Below, piece by piece: positions 14,754 through 18,448 of a stretch of 18,448 nt of DNA (the stretch's first letter is position 1; the number at the start of each line of letters is the position of its first letter). The notes under the pieces were generated by a model. That model was not told the DNA's origin. It was given only the letters and a program-made list of their open reading frames with translations, and made no database searches. The position numbers were made by a program, and so were the translations under genes. The DNA comes from Bacillota bacterium. GTDB taxonomy: Bacteria > Bacillota > Clostridia > Lachnospirales > Lachnospiraceae. Location of the stretch: the NCBI GenBank assembly GCA_023415655.1, contig JAEZKD010000173.1, positions 1 through 18,448 on the forward strand. Reading direction: 5' to 3'.

Positions 14754-15284
14754 ATGACAGAGTATATTATTAAGGTTGATGAATTGGATCATGAATTAGG
14801 TTCTATTGAAAAGATGGAAGCACATGAAAAAGGAATTTTGCATCGTGCATTTTCGATTCTAGTATTTAATTCAAAAAAACAATTGCTATTACAAAAAAGA
14901 AATCGAACGAAATATCATTCTCCAGGTTTATGGAGCAATACTTGCTGTAGTCATCAAAGAATGGGTGAAACCTTGCAAGAAGCGATCGATAGAAGGTTAG
15001 TGGAGGAGATGGGATTTCACTGTGAATTAAAGGAAATATTTCATTTTGTCTATCAAACGGAGTTTGATAATCAGCTAATGGAGCATGAATTTGATCATGT
15101 CTTTGTGGGTCATTATGAGGGTGAAATCAATATCAATGAAGACGAGGTTGAGGAAATTAAATGGATTACCTTAAAAGACTTACAGGAAGATATGAGGAAC
15201 AATCCTCAGTTATATACCTTTTGGTTTAAGATATTAATGGAACGACCAGAGATTAAAGATTATTTAGAGATCGAATCAGAATAA
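14754..15284 (+). CDS. idi: Isopentenyl-diphosphate delta-isomerase, type I (Nudix)
   Basis: This 176-residue protein interconverts IPP and DMAPP. It is the metal-dependent type I enzyme (E. coli Idi, 182 residues), not the flavin type II common in Firmicutes. Expected residues line up: His24 and His30 in EAHEKGILHRAF, the catalytic Cys65 and the metal ligand His67 in WSNTCCSHQ (like WTNSVCGH of E. coli), the Nudix helix GETLQEAIDRRLVEEMGF (71-88), and Glu110 and Glu112 in MEHEFDHVF (like ENEVCPVF). I chose the ATG at 14754, five bases after AAAGGCGG; an ATG at 14727 overlaps the mvaK2 stop but has no well-placed ribosome binding site. It ends the mevalonate set: with this gene the operon yields both isoprene units from mevalonate. 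Confidence 0.93.
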   Translation: MTEYIIKVDELDHELGSIEKMEAHEKGILHRAFSILVFNSKKQLLLQKRNRTKYHSPGLWSNTCCSHQRMGETLQEAIDRRLVEEMGFHCELKEIFHFVYQTEFDNQLMEHEFDHVFVGHYEGEININEDEVEEIKWITLKDLQEDMRNNPQLYTFWFKILMERPEIKDYLEIESE

Positions 15285-15320
15285 TCGATTCACGTTAGAT
15301 AGATGCAATAGAAAGGGAAC

Positions 15321-15342
15321 TATAGTCTTAAAGTAGACTATA
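15321..15342 (+). repeat. Perfect inverted repeat upstream of mnmA
   Basis: TATAGTCT (15321-15328) pairs with AGACTATA (15335-15342) around the loop TAAAGT, 15 bases ahead of the mnmA start. No T-run follows. It may be an operator or a translational control hairpin, or chance in AT-rich DNA. Confidence 0.5.
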
Positions 15343-15357
15343 CAAGAAGTAATTACA

Positions 15358-16467
15358 ATGGATAGAATTATGTCAATGAAAAAGGAGCCACAGGATACTA
15401 CGGTAGTGATTGGTATGTCAGGAGGTGTGGATTCCTCCGTGGCTGCGTTACTGTTAAAACAGCAGGGCTACAAAGTAATTGGTATATTCATGAAAAATTG
15501 GGAAGAAGAGAACGAGTTCGGAGAATGTACAGCAACGAAGGATTCTCAAGATGCAAGGAAAGTCTGTGATGCTTTGGATATTCCATTTTATACAGTTAAT
15601 TTTGTAGATAGATATTGGAATCATGTTTTTTCTTATTTTCTTGACGAATTAAAGAAAGGAAGAACGCCGAATCCTGACGTTTTGTGCAACAAAGAAATTA
15701 AATTCAAAGCATTTTTAGATTATGCAATGAAGATAGGAGCAGATTACATAGCAACAGGACATTATGCAAGAGTGGAATATGCGGACGGAAACTATCATTT
15801 ACTGAAAGGTATTGATTCGAATAAGGATCAGAGCTATTTTCTAAGTATGCTTGGACAAGAACAGCTAGCAAAAGCGTTATTTCCTCTTGGTTCTATGGAT
15901 AAAAAAGAAGTAAAGGAAATTGCAAGAAAGGCTGGTTTTTCTACTGCCTTCAAAAAAGAAAGTACAGGAATCTGCTTTATTGGAGAACGAAATTTTAAGA
16001 CCTTTCTAAAGAACTATCTGCCTGCTATGCCTGGGGCCATTAAGACCTTAGAAGGAGATGTGGTTGGGCAACATGAGGGACTTATGTACTATACCATGGG
16101 ACAAAGAAAAGGATTGGGTATCGGTGGACAGGGGAACGGAGAGCCTTGGTTTGTGGTTGATAAGGATTTGAAGAAGAATGTGCTATATGTGGTTCAAGGT
16201 GAGACGAAAGAATTATATTCAAAGTCAATCACAGTAACGGATCTGCATTGGATTAGTAGTATACAACCGAAGGATGAATTTGAATGTATGGCAAAACTTC
16301 GTTATCGACAGCCAGATCAAGGGGTGAAAGTTCGCATTACTTCGGATCGTACCTGTGAGGTTATCTTTGACCAATTGGAGCGTGCAGTTACACCCGGTCA
16401 GTTTGCAGTGCTTTATGATGGAGATGAATGTCTAGGTGCAGGTATTATTGATCAGGTTTATAAATAG
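15358..16467 (+). CDS. mnmA: tRNA 2-thiouridine(34) synthase MnmA
   Basis: The 369-residue enzyme adds sulfur to uridine 34 of tRNAs for Lys, Glu and Gln. It has the ATP pyrophosphatase loop MSGGVDSSVAAL (20-31), the FMKNWEEENE segment typical of this family (44-53), the first catalytic Cys110 in NPDVLCN, ATGHYAR (132-138), DQSYFL (157-162), the second Cys206 in STGICFIGER and TMGQRKGLGIGG. This is the full normal length. It follows idi after 73 bases with a small hairpin between, and the transcript ends at a strong terminator. Sharing an operon with isoprenoid genes has no known functional meaning, though DMAPP also serves another tRNA modification (MiaA). The ribosome binding site is weak (AGAAG); ATGs at 15370 and 15376 are possible alternatives. 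Confidence 0.95.
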   Translation: MDRIMSMKKEPQDTTVVIGMSGGVDSSVAALLLKQQGYKVIGIFMKNWEEENEFGECTATKDSQDARKVCDALDIPFYTVNFVDRYWNHVFSYFLDELKKGRTPNPDVLCNKEIKFKAFLDYAMKIGADYIATGHYARVEYADGNYHLLKGIDSNKDQSYFLSMLGQEQLAKALFPLGSMDKKEVKEIARKAGFSTAFKKESTGICFIGERNFKTFLKNYLPAMPGAIKTLEGDVVGQHEGLMYYTMGQRKGLGIGGQGNGEPWFVVDKDLKKNVLYVVQGETKELYSKSITVTDLHWISSIQPKDEFECMAKLRYRQPDQGVKVRITSDRTCEVIFDQLERAVTPGQFAVLYDGDECLGAGIIDQVYK

Positions 16468-16478
16468 TGTATTTCATA

Positions 16479-16522
16479 AAAAAAGCCGTTAATCCTTATC
16501 ATCAAGGATAAGCGGCTTTTTT
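16479..16522 (+). terminator. Strong intrinsic terminator after mnmA
   Basis: AAAAAAGCCG (16479-16488) pairs with CGGCTTTTTT (16513-16522), and inside it ATCCTT pairs with AAGGAT with a bulge. The T-run and A-run mean it can stop transcription from both sides. It marks the end of the operon that begins near 9620. Confidence 0.85.
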
Positions 16523-16547
16523 AACCTATGATGTTCATGTAATTTAA

Positions 16548-16576
16548 TTGACTTCCATTTCCGAAAATAGTATGAT
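16548..16576 (+). promoter_or_regulatory. Sigma-A-like promoter for the LysE-family gene
   Basis: TTGACT (16548-16553) and TATGAT (16571-16576) are exactly 17 bases apart, each matching five of six consensus positions. The leader to the start at 16680 is about 95 bases. It lies just after the mnmA terminator. Confidence 0.6.
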
Positions 16577-16679
16577 TGTGGGAAGATTATACTGGATTTG
16601 TGAATAAGTTCTAAATGATATTTGAAATCGACGAATGGCCAAAGATTAATTGAAAAAAGTAGTGTTACAGGAGGACTTC

Positions 16680-17288
16680 ATGATATTTACAGGGTTTAAG
16701 TTTGGTTTGCTTTTACAACTTGCAATCGGTCCTATGTGTTTGATGGTATTTAACACCTCAGCAAAGCATGGCCTTTTTACTGGATTATCTCTTGTTTTAG
16801 CTATTGCACTCGTTGATTCGCTTTACATAACCTTATCAGGCTTTGGGGTTGCCACTATAATCAATACGAATAAAGTTAAGTTTGTAATCAAATTATTTGG
16901 TAGCTTAGTGCTTGTAACTTTCGGTGCAAATATAATTGTGGGAGCATTCAACATATCCTTATTACCGAACCTTACTCTGTTTTCCGATGTATCTGAGCCA
17001 AACATATTTATTCAAGGTCTATTATTAACAGCCTCCAATCCATTAACGATAATTTTTTGGAGCGGTGTGTTTTCTACTCAGATGATTGAAAAAAATTATA
17101 ACAAATTACAACTTTTCTATTTTGGGATCGGATGCGTCCTATCAACACTTGCCTTTTTGTCTATTATTGCTGTTTTGGGTACTGTATTGAGTGGCTTACT
17201 ATCATTAGTGGTGATACAAATTTTAAATGTATGTGTTGGCATTCTATTGATTTATTTTGGTATTCGTTTGTTATTTAAGAAGAAGTAA
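16680..17288 (+). CDS. LysE/RhtB-family amino-acid exporter
   Basis: This 202-residue protein has the usual size and six-segment look of LysE-type exporters, which move amino acids or related small molecules out across the cytoplasmic membrane. Its first segment contains the family signature FGLLLQLAIGPMCLMVF (compare Gly...Pro-Gly-Pro in relatives), and the middle has TASNPLTIIFWSGVF (116-130), where the Asn-Pro pair is the second family mark. The start is the ATG at 16680 with AGGAGG five bases before it; an in-frame TTG at 16650 is unlikely. The substrate is not predictable. It is separated by 111 bases from a nitroreductase gene. Confidence 0.85.
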   Translation: MIFTGFKFGLLLQLAIGPMCLMVFNTSAKHGLFTGLSLVLAIALVDSLYITLSGFGVATIINTNKVKFVIKLFGSLVLVTFGANIIVGAFNISLLPNLTLFSDVSEPNIFIQGLLLTASNPLTIIFWSGVFSTQMIEKNYNKLQLFYFGIGCVLSTLAFLSIIAVLGTVLSGLLSLVVIQILNVCVGILLIYFGIRLLFKKK

Positions 17289-17399
17289 TTTGTTATATTA
17301 TGGATGTATGATAAATCGCTGTCATCATTTTAATTATCATTGTGCTTCGAATAAACTTTATTTATTAATATAAGCAAATATGATTTGGGAGGAGATATT

Positions 17400-18029
17400 A
17401 TGAAGGATTTTTATGATGTAGTAAATGCAAGAAGATCCATTAGAGATTTTGATAACGAGAGCATCGAAGATGAAATCATTGAAAGAATTATTTCAGCAGG
17501 AATGAAGGCACCTACCAATGATCACATGAGAGATTGGCATTTTATTGTTATTAAGGATAAGAATATTGTTCTTAAATTAATTCATAAAATACCAGAGAAA
17601 ATCTCTGATGAGGAGATTGCTACAATCTTACGAGATTGGAACTTAAAGGATGCTTGTCAACAAAATGCTTACAAAGATGCAATTCCTAAACAGTATCAAA
17701 TGCTAGCCAATGCATCTTGTGTGATTATTCCGTTGTTGAAGCAAAAGACAGACATTCTACATCCTGAAAATCTTTCTCATTTGAATGGGTTTGCATCTAT
17801 TTGGTGTTGTATTGAGAATATATTTCTTGCAATCACTGCTGAGGGATATTCCTCTGTATTACGTATTCCATTAGGAGATGAGGGGGAGTGGGCAAGAAAG
17901 GTATTAAATTTCCCAGAGGATTATCTTATGCCATGTTTTATTGCTGTCGGAAAAGCAAGTGCAAATGCGTCTTCTGTAAAGCAAAAAGAATATTCGCTTG
18001 CTGAGCGAATACATAAGAATATTTGGTAG
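17400..18029 (+). CDS. Nitroreductase-family flavoprotein
   Basis: The 209-residue protein starts with the FMN-binding signature NARRSIRDFDNESI (9-22), followed by the APTNDHMRDWHFIVIKD segment (38-54), which is the usual next motif, where polar residues hold the flavin phosphate. A central helix (LNGFASIWCCIENIFLAITA) and LRIPLGDEGEW precede a conserved MPCFIAVGK strand near the end, the substrate/flavin side of the fold. Family members reduce nitroaromatics, quinones or flavins with NAD(P)H; the true substrate here is unknown. GGGAGGAG about seven bases upstream fixes the ATG at 17400. It could share a transcript with the LysE-type gene, which ends 111 bases earlier. Confidence 0.85.
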   Translation: MKDFYDVVNARRSIRDFDNESIEDEIIERIISAGMKAPTNDHMRDWHFIVIKDKNIVLKLIHKIPEKISDEEIATILRDWNLKDACQQNAYKDAIPKQYQMLANASCVIIPLLKQKTDILHPENLSHLNGFASIWCCIENIFLAITAEGYSSVLRIPLGDEGEWARKVLNFPEDYLMPCFIAVGKASANASSVKQKEYSLAERIHKNIW

Positions 18030-18111
18030 GAATATAGGACTAGATATTAAGAGTAATTTGTAATGGCATTTATATACACTAGTAATGTTTAGAAATAAGG
18101 GGGGATAAAAA

Positions 18112-18423
18112 ATGTTGAAATTACAGGATTACTTAAAAGATCCATGTTTGCTATCATCTATACCATATTGGAAGGCAAAAATTATTAAATTACCTAGTAA
18201 TTTTAAGGTAATACATGAGAAAGATTACTCTATACAACTTATCAGTGATTATACAGATGAAAAGTATTTTCGTCTTGTGCATGATCTAAAAAAAATAGAA
18301 GTAATTAACTTAGATGGGTATGAAATTGTTACAGCGCGAGAAGAGGATGCGAACATAATAGTTTCAATAATTAATGAAAGTTATGAGGATTTACAAGTTA
18401 ATTTATCACAAATTCAAGGTTAG
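18112..18423 (+). pseudogene. Shortened GNAT-associated protein, N-terminal half only
   Basis: This 103-residue frame begins with MLKLQDYLKDPCLLSSIPYW and includes YFRLVHDLKKI (about 68-78), a layout I associate with the N-terminal lobe of clostridial GNAT-type proteins of about 200-250 residues, followed here by IVTAREEDANIIVSIINESY, the beginning of a GNAT domain. The frame then stops (TAG at 18421-18423) just where the acetyl-CoA-binding part should follow. Another frame stays open to the window end (VRVDKLEEVQ), so a frameshift or deletion is possible. AAGGGGGG upstream shows a strong start. The window ends before this can be settled; it may instead be an intact short protein. Confidence 0.45.
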
Positions 18424-18448
18424 GGTAGATAAATTGGAGGAAGTACAA

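Noticed and set aside
14382..14792. 136-codon minus-strand frame across the end of phosphomevalonate kinase
   Set aside because: Antisense to strongly supported mvaK2 and idi, with no recognisable domain.
1..18448. CRISPR array, tRNA, rRNA, transposase or prophage genes
   Set aside because: I saw no regularly spaced repeats, no tRNA-like cloverleaf ends, and no transposase or phage proteins in any frame; the only mobile-like trace is the inverted repeat at 7984-8102.

Overview
The window is low-GC DNA with strong AGGAGG-type ribosome binding sites, A/T-rich spacers and sigma-A-like promoters. Together with the gene content (CdaR/GntP/glycerate kinase, a LysE-type exporter, flavin nitroreductase, MnmA with the NWEEEN motif) this points to an anaerobic Firmicute of class Clostridia, most likely a Lachnospiraceae (Lachnoclostridium-like) genome. 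That placement is inference from style, not from a database match.

Layout. (1) 1-5010 is a patchwork of single genes: the 3' end of an APH/choline-kinase-like phosphotransferase, a GNAT acetyltransferase, an unrecognised SHOCT-plus-membrane protein, a convergent membrane-anchored alpha/beta hydrolase sharing a bidirectional terminator with it, and an HD-domain phosphohydrolase transcribed divergently from the hydrolase. (2) 5244-9266 is a glycerate-use cluster: a CdaR-type sugar-diacid/glycerate sensor-regulator, a GntP-family permease and a type I glycerate kinase, with a very long (about 48 bp stem) inverted repeat between permease and kinase. (3) 9711-15284 is an isoprenoid operon: mevalonate kinase, diphosphomevalonate decarboxylase, a two-membrane-segment small protein, a TctA-like multi-pass permease, phosphomevalonate kinase and a type I (Nudix) isopentenyl-diphosphate isomerase, headed by a TTGCTA-17-TATAAT promoter. 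(4) 15358-16467 is mnmA, ended by a strong terminator. (5) 16680-18423 holds a LysE-family exporter, a nitroreductase and an apparently shortened GNAT-type protein at the window edge.

How the genes fit together. In cluster 2 the permease would import glycerate (or a related sugar acid), the kinase would phosphorylate it into glycolysis, and the regulator would sense it. In cluster 3 the four enzymes convert mevalonate to IPP and DMAPP. The two genes that make mevalonate (HMG-CoA synthase and reductase) are not in the window, while a carrier-like gene pair sits inside the operon. The most interesting reading is that this is a mevalonate (or mevalonate-phosphate/related carboxylate) uptake-and-use system; this is a hypothesis that depends on the rest of the genome.

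No tRNA, rRNA, CRISPR array, transposase or prophage gene was recognised.
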